This document shows, piece by piece, positions 54,412 through 63,459 of a DNA stretch of 64,000 nucleotides (positions are counted from its first letter, which is position 1; the number at the start of each line of letters is the position of its first letter). Where the stretch lies: the NCBI GenBank assembly GCA_963837815.1, contig CAWIOS010000016.1, positions 310,001 through 374,000 on the forward strand, given 5' to 3'. The position numbers and the translations under genes are program-made. Under the pieces are notes generated by a model that was not told the DNA's origin, did no database searches, and saw only the letters and a list, made by a program, of their open reading frames with translations. Origin of the DNA: Fen-1273 sp963837815. Lineage in GTDB: Bacteria > Bacteroidota > Ignavibacteria > UBA10030 > UBA6906.

Positions 54412-57057
54412 TTACTGCAACAACTTCTGATTGCGGAAGGGGCGCTCCATATTGGGGTGATGGATCGCCTCCTGCATCGGGATCCTGTGGCAGATCGCGC
54501 AACTCTTATTGGCGCCGATGGGAGCGCGATTACCCGAATACTGAAGCGGTTGCATATTGTCCCGGTCGCGGAAGAAGGGATTCCGCGTCGGATAGACCGC
54601 GTGCGTCGATCCGTGACACGCAGGGCATCTGACGCCCGCCATGTCAGGCCTCATCCGGTACAGCGCCCCCAAACTGTCGGTCCACGCGTTGAACCCGCTC
54701 GCCCCCCGTTCCGGCTGCTGGAAATCGCGGTGACAGTCAAGGCAATCGGTCTCCTGTTCCCACGGAATCCTGCCGTTCACCTTCTCCTTGTCCACCACCT
54801 CTGCGGCGGCCAGTATCCTTCCCGCCGCATCCTTCTCCTTCTCATGCACGAGCACGCCTGCCGCGTGTTCCGACATCGAACCGTGGCAGTTTGTGCAGGA
54901 CACCTCCATGGCGCCGTGTAGATCTCGCAAGCATCGCGTGTTCCCGTTCGGCCGCGCCGGATGGCACAGTGCGCAGGCGCGCGAATCCTGGTACGGCGTG
55001 TAGAGGGCGTGCCAGCCGTGCATTGCAGCGGAAAAGTTCGTCACGCCCGGCTTGCCCGCCGCGGCCATCGCCGGATCGGCGTGGCATGTCTGGCAGAGCT
55101 GCGGCTTCCCCGCCTTTGCGAGAGAGAGAAGATCGGTTCCGTTGAGTCGATCATGCGTCGCCAGGATGTTGATCGCTGTTTCATCCGCCATGCCGGCGTA
55201 CTTCTTCCGCCAGCCGCCTCCGTGGCAATTGCGGCAGCCGATTTCCGAAGAGACCGGTGCGACGACTTTGGTTGCTGCGACGATGCGGCCCGTTGCTTGT
55301 TCCCTCGCCTCTACTGTGAAGACAGGATACGCATTGAAGCTGCCGTCATCGTTATACGGGACCACCGGAATGCCTGCCGCAACATAGCTCCCCGACGCCG
55401 AATCGAAATCGAAGTTGCCGTTCATTCCCTTGCCGAAGATCCCGATGTCGTCGGGCACTCGTTTCCCGACGAGCGATGACGAGTTCTTCCAGAAAGCTGT
55501 GTGCGCCGATGGATGCTCGTGTCCTTTCTCCACGCGGTAACTGAGGACGATGCTGTCGCGGACGATGACCGGCGGGTCGCCGCGCTTCACGATCTGGGCC
55601 TCTAGCGTGTTCGCGGGAGGGAGAAAGCAGAACCAGTCATCGCCGTCCGACAGGCAGTGCATACCCAGACTGTTCCATGCGAGAAGCACGTAGTCGGAGG
55701 TCTTCATGTCGAACGGCGGCACGGACTCCGCCAGTACCGGTACCGGATACGGGTCGGGTGTCGCCGCAGTGTCGATGCCGTTGATTTCCCTGGCGAGATA
55801 GACGGCCAGAGCTTCCTTTTCCGCGTCCGTCCCGACAAACGGCGGCATGTACGACTGCACCTTGCCGAGTCCGGCGATCTGTGACTGGATGCCGAGGTAC
55901 GTGAAGCCCTGGATGCGCCGGGCGATGTCGTTTCTGAATCCATGGATCGTGTGGCAGCTCTGGCACTGGAGACGGAAGACCTCCCGCCCCGCTTGGACCT
56001 TGTTGGACGGGTCGATCGAGCGGATAGACGTCCACCGGGCATGAGCGAGAATACCGTCCCGGTTGAGCATCGGAACGTCGTCACGGGTTATCGAGGTGAC
56101 ATACATGAAGTTGCCGATTACATAGGGCTTCCTCGAGAGTTCCCTGGTGTATTCGAATCCGCCCATCCATCCGAGCCCGATCAGGACGAGCGCGCCCGAG
56201 ACAACCCGCTGGGCGGCGAGGGGAAGGCGTTTAAGGAGGAGGAGTCCGAAGAGGAAGATCCCGATGCTTGCCCCAATCAGCAGACGGACAATCGGCATGG
56301 CCTGAGGGTTCAGCGCAAAGGTCCGGAGCCGGATATCAGCCGGCAGGGCAGCATAGTACCACCAGGCCGTAAGAACGAGGGCTGGAAGGGGATACAGGAG
56401 CCACTTCACGTTATAGTCGATCAGCTTCCGCCGGAGGTCCCCATCGCGTGCGGCGACCGCTGTCACGAGCCCGAAGATTCCCGCGATCATGACCGCTGCC
56501 GAGGTCCGGAAGGCGAGCGAAGGGAAGTAGGTGGGATTGAAGAAGCCGTCCCAGAATTCTCCCGTCGTCAGCCATGTCCCGGGGGTAAGCATGAACGACA
56601 GTATGCCGTTAATGATCACCATGCTCAGCCAGGCGAAGAGGAAGTAGAGGAATGCGACAATCTGGCGTTCTCCCTGCGTCATGGCCCCGAACCGGTAGTG
56701 GTAGACAAGCAGGGCCGTGATTTCGCCGACAAAGAACACCCATTCGATCGCCCACCCGAAGACGAACGTGTGGATGAGGGTGGATGTCGCCGCAGGGCTG
56801 ACCAGCGCGATAACGAACCAGATCCCCACGCCGCTCAAGCCCCCGAAGACCATCGAGATGAGGAGAAAGAACCATGTGTGCCTGCGCACGTAGTCGAGCA
56901 GCCCTGGATCGCGCTGCCTTGTGGCCTTGAGATCGGTGAGCCAGAGGAAGAGTCCGCCGCCTACCGCGAGATGAGAGATATACACGTGAAGCACGGCGAT
57001 CAATGCGATGAGCGTGCCGCCGCCGATCCCGGTCAGATCCCAGACTGGATAGTTCAT
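54412..57057 (-). CDS. Cytochrome bd-like membrane domain fused to an octaheme c domain
   Basis: An 881-residue protein. Residues 1-330 have about nine membrane helices that resemble cytochrome bd subunit I (CydA): conserved His in IAVLHVYISHLAVGG, FFVGEITALLVYHYRFG, and MVIINGILSFMLTPGTW in the position of the CydA NxxxQTP-type segment. Residues 355-880 are periplasmic with eight CxxCH motifs (CQSCH, CRNCH, CQTCH, CALCH, CTNCH, CLDCH, CPACH, CAICH). It may move electrons between quinone and external acceptors, or act as a member of the bd superfamily that uses haem c. It overlaps the next membrane gene by four bases. Confidence 0.75.
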   Translation of the reverse strand: MNYPVWDLTGIGGGTLIALIAVLHVYISHLAVGGGLFLWLTDLKATRQRDPGLLDYVRRHTWFFLLISMVFGGLSGVGIWFVIALVSPAATSTLIHTFVFGWAIEWVFFVGEITALLVYHYRFGAMTQGERQIVAFLYFLFAWLSMVIINGILSFMLTPGTWLTTGEFWDGFFNPTYFPSLAFRTSAAVMIAGIFGLVTAVAARDGDLRRKLIDYNVKWLLYPLPALVLTAWWYYAALPADIRLRTFALNPQAMPIVRLLIGASIGIFLFGLLLLKRLPLAAQRVVSGALVLIGLGWMGGFEYTRELSRKPYVIGNFMYVTSITRDDVPMLNRDGILAHARWTSIRSIDPSNKVQAGREVFRLQCQSCHTIHGFRNDIARRIQGFTYLGIQSQIAGLGKVQSYMPPFVGTDAEKEALAVYLAREINGIDTAATPDPYPVPVLAESVPPFDMKTSDYVLLAWNSLGMHCLSDGDDWFCFLPPANTLEAQIVKRGDPPVIVRDSIVLSYRVEKGHEHPSAHTAFWKNSSSLVGKRVPDDIGIFGKGMNGNFDFDSASGSYVAAGIPVVPYNDDGSFNAYPVFTVEAREQATGRIVAATKVVAPVSSEIGCRNCHGGGWRKKYAGMADETAINILATHDRLNGTDLLSLAKAGKPQLCQTCHADPAMAAAGKPGVTNFSAAMHGWHALYTPYQDSRACALCHPARPNGNTRCLRDLHGAMEVSCTNCHGSMSEHAAGVLVHEKEKDAAGRILAAAEVVDKEKVNGRIPWEQETDCLDCHRDFQQPERGASGFNAWTDSLGALYRMRPDMAGVRCPACHGSTHAVYPTRNPFFRDRDNMQPLQYSGNRAPIGANKSCAICHRIPMQEAIHHPNMERPFRNQKLLQ

Positions 57058-58124
57058 TGCGCACCTCCGCCTGCCGGGGCGCGGAAGCCGGCTTTCAACA
57101 TCCAGGCGACCGCCAGCAATCCAATGACAAGAATGAGAAGGAAAAGTGCCATGATGCCGTATTGTGGGTTGACCGTCAATCGCGATGGGTCGCTCACGCC
57201 GCTCAGGTAGAGGGAACGAAGGTTGTCGCGAGTCAGGATCATCGCCACGAACGTCACGCCCGCCTGGATGAGCGTCGGCCGAAGTTTGTTCCGCAGTGCC
57301 GAGACAACCGCACCTGCGCCGGCCAGGATGCCGATGCCCAGGATGATCGGTCCTGAACCGAATGAAGCGACGAGCGGCCTGAGTTGCGGCCCAGGTATCG
57401 CAAAGAGGAACGTTGCTCCGAACACCGCCTGTACCAGAGTCGCATACGCGAACAGGCGGAGTCCCTGCCGTACCTCCTTATCGCGATCCGTATCCAATGA
57501 CGCGGAGCGGCGTGACCGGATGAATGCGACGACAAGCGAAGCGATGGCCACGGCGCCCACGAGGAAATGGAGGTAGCGTGGAACCAGGGTCGGATCGGAA
57601 AGATTCAGCAATGTGCCTCCCCGGTTTCCGAAGTATCCCTGCCAATTCTCGGGATGGACCATCAACGTCATATTGTTGACGTACGTGTAGGCGACGTACA
57701 ACAAAATGAGAAGGGCGATGGAGCCGGCGGCGATCGCGACTCCCCGTCGAGATGTCTTTGCCTGGACGTAGACGGCGTAATAGGCCAAGATCAGTCCCGG
57801 GATCACCAGCAGCCAGTACCCTCCCATCAGGATGGAGCTGGTGTAGAAGAGAGTCCCGTAGATGACCTGGAGGAAAAGGAGCGGCGCGATTCCCATCGTG
57901 ACGGTCAGGGCGAAAAATGTGGGCAGTTTGCCGGTGATGGCATCCGCGGACAGGGGCGCTCCCCGGGTGTTCCGGAGGCGTCGGGCAAGCGCGATAGCCG
58001 TTCCTCCAACGAGGACGTTCATGAGAAGGAGGTGCACGGCGAAGAGTGCGACACCCAGAATATGAAAAATCCACGCCGGGGCCGGGATACCCTCCGGGGT
58101 TGGAATGAGCGGGTTGGAGTGCAT
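57054..58124 (-). CDS. Second membrane subunit of the bd-like multihaem complex
   Basis: A 356-residue protein with about nine membrane helices. It starts with PTPEGIPAPAWIFHILGVAL and has a His in helix 1, like bd-superfamily subunits. No CxxCH. Its stop overlaps the start of the octaheme fusion gene (ATGA), so the two proteins are surely made together. I infer that it forms the membrane partner of the fusion protein; exact family unknown. Ribosome site AGGAGTC is just upstream of ATG 58124. Confidence 0.7.
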   Translation of the reverse strand: MHSNPLIPTPEGIPAPAWIFHILGVALFAVHLLLMNVLVGGTAIALARRLRNTRGAPLSADAITGKLPTFFALTVTMGIAPLLFLQVIYGTLFYTSSILMGGYWLLVIPGLILAYYAVYVQAKTSRRGVAIAAGSIALLILLYVAYTYVNNMTLMVHPENWQGYFGNRGGTLLNLSDPTLVPRYLHFLVGAVAIASLVVAFIRSRRSASLDTDRDKEVRQGLRLFAYATLVQAVFGATFLFAIPGPQLRPLVASFGSGPIILGIGILAGAGAVVSALRNKLRPTLIQAGVTFVAMILTRDNLRSLYLSGVSDPSRLTVNPQYGIMALFLLILVIGLLAVAWMLKAGFRAPAGGGAQ

Positions 58125-58387
58125 AGTTTTGAGACTCCTTCCAGAAGTGGTTACTTTAGCGTTCGGACATCAATTCTCGTGCCCTGTGGAGGACGGTGAA
58201 ATATCTGTCACTTTGGAACTCAGATGACAGGAGATCTCATATTTGGCAAATATGGAGGCTAGGGGGGGAACGCGATGAGAAACCGGCTGGAGGTGACGGA
58301 TGGTATGCCCCCTTTTGCCTTTCCTTGCATCATATCGATGGCCGCTCACCTGATACGTCGGCATCCTTAGCCAACGTAGGGATCATT

Positions 58388-58568
58388 GTGATAGACAAGG
58401 CTTCTGTGATGCTGTGGCTGGGGCGGATTGCACCGAGTATCCGGGGTGGCGGAGCGGGCTGCGCATCCGACAAGTTCGTCGGGTGCCGGACTGGTGGTTG
58501 CCCGATTGCCGGCAATCTATGGGGAAGCACCATTTTCGGGGACTTTTGGGTTTCATGTTCTTCCATTG
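58388..58568 (+). pseudogene. Degraded DUF6132-type small membrane protein
   Basis: A frame from GTG 58388 contains DKFVGCRTGGCPIAGNLWGS, aligned to KFVGCKSGSCPITGNPWLST of the protein at 39380. The flanking hydrophobic residues are replaced by charged or polar ones (GGSAGFAFYKF against GGGAGCASDKF). It has no clear end and reads into the next gene. I read it as a relic copy or error-ridden gene, sitting before the CoA-disulfide-reductase gene. Confidence 0.5.
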
Positions 58569-58616
58569 ATCTTTCTCCTCAGCCGGTTCACGGCAGGGTC
58601 AATCTTTCGAAAAGGG

Positions 58617-60326
58617 ATGAAAAAATCGATGTCGAGGAGACTACTCATTGTCGGAGGTGTGGCGGGAGGGGCGACAGCAGCAGCGCGAGCGAGGAGATTG
58701 GACGAATCAGCCGAGATCACAATTCTGGAAAAGGGACCGTACGTCAGCTTTGCGAATTGCGGACTTCCGTACTTCATCAGCAGGGACATCCCACGACGTT
58801 CGCATCTTCTCCTGCAGACCCCGGAAGGTTTTTTCAGCCGATATCGGGTCCAGGTCCGCATTAATACCGAAGCAGTTGAGATCCAACGCGATAAGAAACT
58901 CGTGATAGCGAGGACATCCTCCGGTGACGAGGCGATTCCATACGACAAGCTGATCCTGGCACAAGGCGGCTCGCCGGTGGTACCGCCTCTTCCCGGGATC
59001 AACCTGGATCACGTTTTCACGCTCTGGACGATCCCCCACATGGACCGGATCCACAGATTCATTGACGAGAACAAACCGGGCTCAGCCGTTATTGCGGGTG
59101 GCGGTTTTATTGGATTGGAAATGGCCGAAGCTCTCAAGGCGAGAGGGATGGCGGTGACCATCGTTGAACTGGCGCCACAGGTAATGATAACCATGGATGC
59201 GGAGTTCGGCGCCATGATCAGGGCCGGTCTTGAAGAACATGGGATAAACGTCAGGACTGGTGTGGGCGTTTCCGAGATCAAAGCGGATTCCGTGCAACTA
59301 AGTGACGGGTCGTCAGTTGACGCCGCTCTGGTGCTGCTTTCTGTGGGAGTGCGCCCCCAGCTCGATCTGGCGAAGTCGGCCGGTCTTGCACTCGGGGAAG
59401 GCGGAGGGCTGGAAGTCGACGAGACAATGCGGACGAGCGATCCGGACATCTTTGCGGCCGGAGACATGGTTGAAGTTGTTCACAAGGTCCACGGAGAGAT
59501 AGTAAGGATCCCTCTGGCAGGGCCCGCCAACCGTCAGGGCCGCATTGCTGCCACCAACGCCCTGGGCGGAAAGATGATCTACCATGGTGCGCTGGGGTCA
59601 TCTGTTGTGAAGCTTTTCGGTGCAACCGCAGCTTCTACCGGGCTCTCAGAAAAGGCCGCCCGGGAAGCGGGCTTTGATGTCGGCGTTTCATATGTCTTCA
59701 AAGACAACCACGTAAGCTATTTTCCCGGAGGCAAGCCTCTTGCGCTCAAGCTTGTTTACGATGTGACCAGTACGAGGCTGCTCGGAGGTCAGGCATACGG
59801 GGAGGTCGGCGTTGAGAAGCGAATCGATGTGCTTGCTACCGCCCTTCAGGGCATGATGACGCTGGAAGATCTTTCGGAGCTGGATCTCGCGTATGCTCCT
59901 CCATATAACAGCGCCAATGATCCGGTCAACCTTGCATCGTTTGTCGGGCTGAATCACATCGGAAAGTTCAGTCCGCTGAAGACCCCTTGGGAAGTGCTCC
60001 GCGAACTGCCCCTGACTCCCGGCGTCATTCTCGATGTGCGTACCGTGGGTGAACAGGACAGAGCTCCCCTGGAAGGAGCCCTGCACATTCCCGCTGACGA
60101 AGTGAGAGACCGCCTCGAAGAGATTCCCCTTGATGGTGTGATCTACGTGTTGAGTAAAGACGGATTCCTGGGCCACACAACGCTTCAGATTCTCAAGGGT
60201 GCGGGACGAACGCAGGTTTACAATATTGCTGGAGGATATTCAGCAGCGCGATGGTTTGATGGATGGTTGTTCAACGAAGCAGTCACAACAAAACAGGGGA
60301 CGGACAATGTCAGCGTTACTCGATAA
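58617..60326 (+). CDS. CoA-disulfide reductase with C-terminal rhodanese domain lacking catalytic Cys
   Basis: A 569-residue flavoprotein. FAD-binding GGVAGGATAAARARR at the N-terminus, active-site Cys48 in SFANCGLPYFI (the CoADR motif), NAD-binding AGGGFIGLEMAEALK near 180, and the dimer domain to 450. Residues 465-560 form a rhodanese domain (VILDVRTVGEQ), but the active-site loop reads VLSKDGFLGH, with no cysteine. CoADR-Rhd proteins reduce CoA disulfide, persulfide or polysulfide. ATG 58617 is preceded by AAAAGGG. It overlaps the next rhodanese gene by 20 bases. Confidence 0.9.
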   Translation: MKKSMSRRLLIVGGVAGGATAAARARRLDESAEITILEKGPYVSFANCGLPYFISRDIPRRSHLLLQTPEGFFSRYRVQVRINTEAVEIQRDKKLVIARTSSGDEAIPYDKLILAQGGSPVVPPLPGINLDHVFTLWTIPHMDRIHRFIDENKPGSAVIAGGGFIGLEMAEALKARGMAVTIVELAPQVMITMDAEFGAMIRAGLEEHGINVRTGVGVSEIKADSVQLSDGSSVDAALVLLSVGVRPQLDLAKSAGLALGEGGGLEVDETMRTSDPDIFAAGDMVEVVHKVHGEIVRIPLAGPANRQGRIAATNALGGKMIYHGALGSSVVKLFGATAASTGLSEKAAREAGFDVGVSYVFKDNHVSYFPGGKPLALKLVYDVTSTRLLGGQAYGEVGVEKRIDVLATALQGMMTLEDLSELDLAYAPPYNSANDPVNLASFVGLNHIGKFSPLKTPWEVLRELPLTPGVILDVRTVGEQDRAPLEGALHIPADEVRDRLEEIPLDGVIYVLSKDGFLGHTTLQILKGAGRTQVYNIAGGYSAARWFDGWLFNEAVTTKQGTDNVSVTR

Positions 60327-60579
60327 AGTCAAGGCAGGTGCAAAAGTTGTCGATGTCAGATCAGCCGACGAATTTGAGGGAGGGCACTTTCCAGAAGCAG
60401 TTAATATCTCCGTTGAACAGGTGCATGCGCGGTTGGCGGAATTCGGCGACAAGAACGCGCCTGTGATAGTCTATTGTGCTACCGGGTCCAGAAGTGCATA
60501 CGCGGCTCGGATACTCAAGACGGCAGGCTACAAAATGGTCATCAATGCCGGCGGTCTGGACGACATGCCTCGATACTGA
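60307..60579 (+). CDS. Single-domain rhodanese
   Basis: A 90-residue rhodanese. It starts MSALLDKVKAGAKVVDVRSA and has an intact active-site loop, VYCATGSRSAYA. It lies inside the sulfur operon, overlapping the CoADR-Rhd gene upstream and the exporter gene downstream (TGATG). It may supply the catalytic Cys that the fused rhodanese of the upstream enzyme lacks. Confidence 0.9.
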   Translation: MSALLDKVKAGAKVVDVRSADEFEGGHFPEAVNISVEQVHARLAEFGDKNAPVIVYCATGSRSAYAARILKTAGYKMVINAGGLDDMPRY

Positions 60580-61556
60580 TGAGGGACGCAGTTCCTTCAT
60601 GCCAGACAAGCGCTGCACCTCCCTCCACGCGCGCGTGGCCGAGCAAGGTAATGTTTCTTGCCGGTGTGGCTTTCTGCATGTCTCGATGGGCGGATCCGCC
60701 GCTTGCGTTGATGCTCGGGTTCTTCATCTCGCAAAGCGTCGGGCATCCGTTTCTGAAGTACAACGGGCCCGCGACAAAAGCTCTCCTGCAGGCTTCCGTG
60801 GTCGGGCTCGGCTTTGGGATGAGCCTCAATGAGGCAGCAAAAGCAGGCAGGAACGGCTTGTTGTTCACCGTCGCGAGTATCGGCCTGACCTTCGTTGCTG
60901 GGATCTTCCTCGGGAAGACGCTTCATATCGAGCGAAAGGTGCGTTACCTCATTACCACAGGCACGGCAATATGCGGAGGGAGTGCAATTGCTGCGGTATC
61001 GCCGATCATCGAGGCTGAGCCACCGCAGATGTCCGTGGCACTCGGTACGGTGTTTATCCTGAACTCGATCGCTCTCCTGATCTTCCCGTTCATCGGCAAG
61101 ATCCTGGGCCTGTCGCAACAACAGTTCGGACTCTGAGCGGCAATCGCCATTCATGATACGAGTTCGGTTGTAGGAGCCGCGCAAAAGTTCGGAGAAGAGG
61201 CGCTACGCATTGCCACGACTGTGAAACTGGAGCGTGCGCTTTGGATCATCCCCGTCTCGGTTATGACGGCGGCGCTCTTCCGGCATAAGGGGGCCGGTAT
61301 CAAAGTGCCGTACTTCATTCTGCTTTTCATCGTGGCAATGGCCGTCAATACCTACGTTCCCCAGTTATCCACAGTTGCCCCTTGGATCGTCATGGCAGCG
61401 AAAAAGGGACTGGTTCTCACGTTATTCCTCATTGGGGCGGGTCTGACTCGGAGTGTGCTGAAAACAGTCGGAGTGAGGCCGATGATCCTGGGGGTGCTCC
61501 TCTGGTTCTTCATCTCAGCCTTCTCACTCATCGTCATCGTTCGTATGTATTCTTGA
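60579..61556 (+). pseudogene. YeiH-family putative sulfate exporter with in-frame TGA
   Basis: A 326-codon gene with about ten membrane helices. The TGA at 61134-61136 lies at FGL-x-AAIAIHDTSSVVG, where YeiH/PSE-family proteins have a Trp (TGG). Both sides stay in the same frame: LMLGFFISQSVGHPFLKYNG and ICGGSAIAAVSPIIEAE before, VKLERALWIIPV and GLVLTLFLIGAGLTRS after. A single G-to-A change explains it: a nonsense mutation or a base-call error. Start ATG overlaps the rhodanese stop. Confidence 0.8.
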
Positions 61557-61724
61557 GCCGAAGCGCATCGCATCATCAGGAGAACGGCGTAGCGCTCTTC
61601 TTCTTCGACGCTCTTCGCCGCAAGTAGAAGTCTGAAGCACTACGAGTTCTCCGCGAACAAACCTGCTGTACCACTCCGGCTCAAACCCCAGCAAAGCCAC
61701 TGAGTGAATCCCTGAGTGAGTTTC

Positions 61725-61928
61725 TCAATTACGCAAAGAGAGTGAACCGCAAGAATACCTTCGAATTCTGCTGATGATCCCGCGAAAGTCCTCTATCCCC
61801 TCCGGTGACTGGCGTTTGTGAAAGCTCTTGCCCAGGAAAATGGCAACCTTCCGGCCCTTAAGTGCGACGTCGATCCCGGCGTAGACGTGTTGACCGGTAA
61901 ATTCGGCTTGAGTATATTGCGGCTGCAT
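61725..61928 (-). mobile_element. IS110-family transposase N-terminal remnant
   Basis: About 68 codons. MQPQYTQAEFTGQHVYAGID then VALKGRKVAIFLGKSFHK match the start of IS110-type DEDD transposases (first catalytic Asp in GID). The rest of the transposase is missing, and the reading frame becomes unlike the family after about residue 40. It lies after the exporter and before DUF302. Confidence 0.65.
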
Positions 61929-62079
61929 AACAAGCCTCCGTCTGGTGTGGGACATTGTACCTTGACACTACAATACACCCACTGAACTCGAGGCTTGCTT
62001 TTTTAGCATACCGACTAACTGACCCCTAACCGAAAGGAGCTATTCTACGGAAATTACAAAATATGCATTTAGGACGACC
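61929..62079. other. Intergenic region upstream of DUF302
   Basis: Short non-coding sequence with a possible ribosome site (AAAGGAG at 62033-62039) for the next gene; no other feature. Confidence 0.4.
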
Positions 62080-62454
62080 GTGAACCTTTCTTTTGAGGAA
62101 GCGGTTCAGAAAGTCACTGAAGAGCTGAATCGAGAAGGATTCGGAGTGCTGACGCAGATCGATGTGAAAGACACGCTCAAGAAAAAGCTCGATGTGGACT
62201 TCCGTAGATACAAGATTCTGGGCGCATGCAATCCTCCGAACGCGTACAATGCGCTTCAGGTGGAGGCAGACATTGGGTTGATGCTGCCGTGTAACTTGGT
62301 CGTATATGAGTGTGTAGGGGGTCGAATTGTTGTAGCAGCTGTTGACCCGGTGGCTTCCATGCGGGCAGTGGAGAACGCCGGGCTCGAGGCAACGGCACTT
62401 GAGGTCAGAAGGAAGCTTCAACGAGTGATTGAAGCGATGGAAATGGGATCATAG
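62080..62454 (+). CDS. DUF302 protein (start uncertain)
   Basis: At least 124 residues. NLSFEEAVQKVTEELNREGF and GVLTQIDVKDTLKKKLDVDF, then LGACNPPNAYNAL, are DUF302 blocks. The family commonly lies in sulfur or redox clusters; the Cys in LGACNPP is conserved. The first aligned codon is GTG 62080, but the frame continues upstream as ITKYAFRTT, which also looks like family sequence, without an ATG. A rare start codon or a lost base between 62033 and 62080 could explain this. Confidence 0.8.
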   Translation: MNLSFEEAVQKVTEELNREGFGVLTQIDVKDTLKKKLDVDFRRYKILGACNPPNAYNALQVEADIGLMLPCNLVVYECVGGRIVVAAVDPVASMRAVENAGLEATALEVRRKLQRVIEAMEMGS

Positions 62455-62712
62455 GTGGATCGAAGTTGCAGGAGCATCTCTACAAACACCATTCCTCCCA
62501 CTCCGCAGACAACGGATTGCCGCCATATGAGCTCTTCAAGGAAGAAATCGCACTTGCGATCGCGTGACGATAGTGCAATTCATCCTGAAGGATTGAAAAA
62601 CGATTCTCGGCTTGCAGTAAAAGTCCCTGGAGCGTTCTGTAATTCCTTGCAGATGAAGCGGACGTTTTGTATATTAATAAACATCTTTTGGGGGGTTCTA
62701 TCAGTGCTTCTA

Positions 62713-62740
62713 ACACCTTTTCGGACTTCCGAAGGGGTGT
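62713..62740 (+). terminator. Twelve-base hairpin upstream of the tRNA-Asp fragment
   Basis: ACACCTTTTCGG, loop ACTT, CCGAAGGGGTGT: a perfect 12-base stem with two GU pairs when transcribed from the plus strand. It could end transcription of DUF302. Confidence 0.5.
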
Positions 62741-62778
62741 AAGGGGTGAAAAGAGGCAGAATCAAAGGAATTTCACAA

Positions 62779-62818
62779 GGGGTGGTAGCTCAGTTTGGTT
62801 AGAGCGCCTGCCTGTCAC
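62779..62818 (+). tRNA. 5' half of a tRNA-Asp gene (fragment, second copy)
   Basis: GGGGTGGTAGCTCAGTTTGG, then TTAGAGCGCCTGCCTGTCAC, is an exact tRNA-Asp(GTC) 5' half: acceptor strand, D-arm, anticodon 5' stem and anticodon. The next bases should be GCAGG but are ACCAA, so the molecule cannot fold. Same orientation as the copy at 36256. Confidence 0.8.
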
Positions 62819-63459
62819 ACCAAGTCAGCATTTTGAATTCCTCTTTTTCGTAAGTCACTCCGCGATTTTCATCTCGAGCTTCTTTCGCAGCGTCTTACAC
62901 TGCTAGGGTCCCCAGATCTTGAATTTATAGTCAAGCTCTAGAGGAGCCATGTCCACCCTTATTCGCCACCGAAGTGGCACACACTACCTCGTCTTCCCGC
63001 ACAGCGGGAAAAGAGCCGGCGAATGAGTCTGACTCGCTCGGCCAACGGTGTTGTTCACTCCTGCTCGTATTGAAAAAATCAAGTAGTTTGCCCGAAATCA
63101 CCCGCGTTTGCTAACCCCCGGTCCGGATTCGGTAACGGAATAATCTGATCCGTATCAAGATTCACCCGTTGTCGGCGTGCGCGCATTGTATTGAATGGTG
63201 TCCTCCCGCAGAGCCCCCTCTGCTCTGGTATCCCTGGGTAGTCCCCCTCCTCCCGCATGTTGATCTGCAGTATCGGCGAATTTGCACCTCCGCTTGCTGG
63301 TTCAATACTTGACATTCAGGAATGTGTTTGTCCACGCTCGCGTGGAGCGTCATGTTGACGCACATCTCACACAATGAACGGGCTAAAAAGCTCCATATTG
63401 AGGGGTTAGCTCCATTTTCATCCCTTCGGTTGATACATGCCGGGTCCTTTTCCAATATG

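Larger units (their letters stand above)
62455..63459. other. Gene-poor right-hand junction region
   Basis: About 1 kb with a 12-base hairpin (62713-62740), the tRNA-Asp half at 62779, and small inverted repeats (for example CCACGC-TC-GCGTGG at 63332-63345). On the minus strand near 63160-63130 the words VNLDTDQIIP recall the LeuD start, but the similarity ends there. No intact gene. Confidence 0.4.

Noticed and set aside
55942..57210. Long open frame (422 codons) on the plus strand opposite the bd-like genes
   Set aside because: Composition is Asp/Arg/Glu/Pro-rich with no motif, and the opposite strand has helices and haem sites; it is a shadow frame.
61134..61136. TGA as selenocysteine or Trp recoding in the YeiH-type gene
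   Set aside because: The family has Trp there, no selenocysteine element is visible, and TGA serves as a normal stop for many genes in the window.
63079..63315. LeuD-like frame on the minus strand (VNLDTDQIIP)
   Set aside because: Only ten residues match and the following sequence does not resemble LeuD; too weak to annotate.
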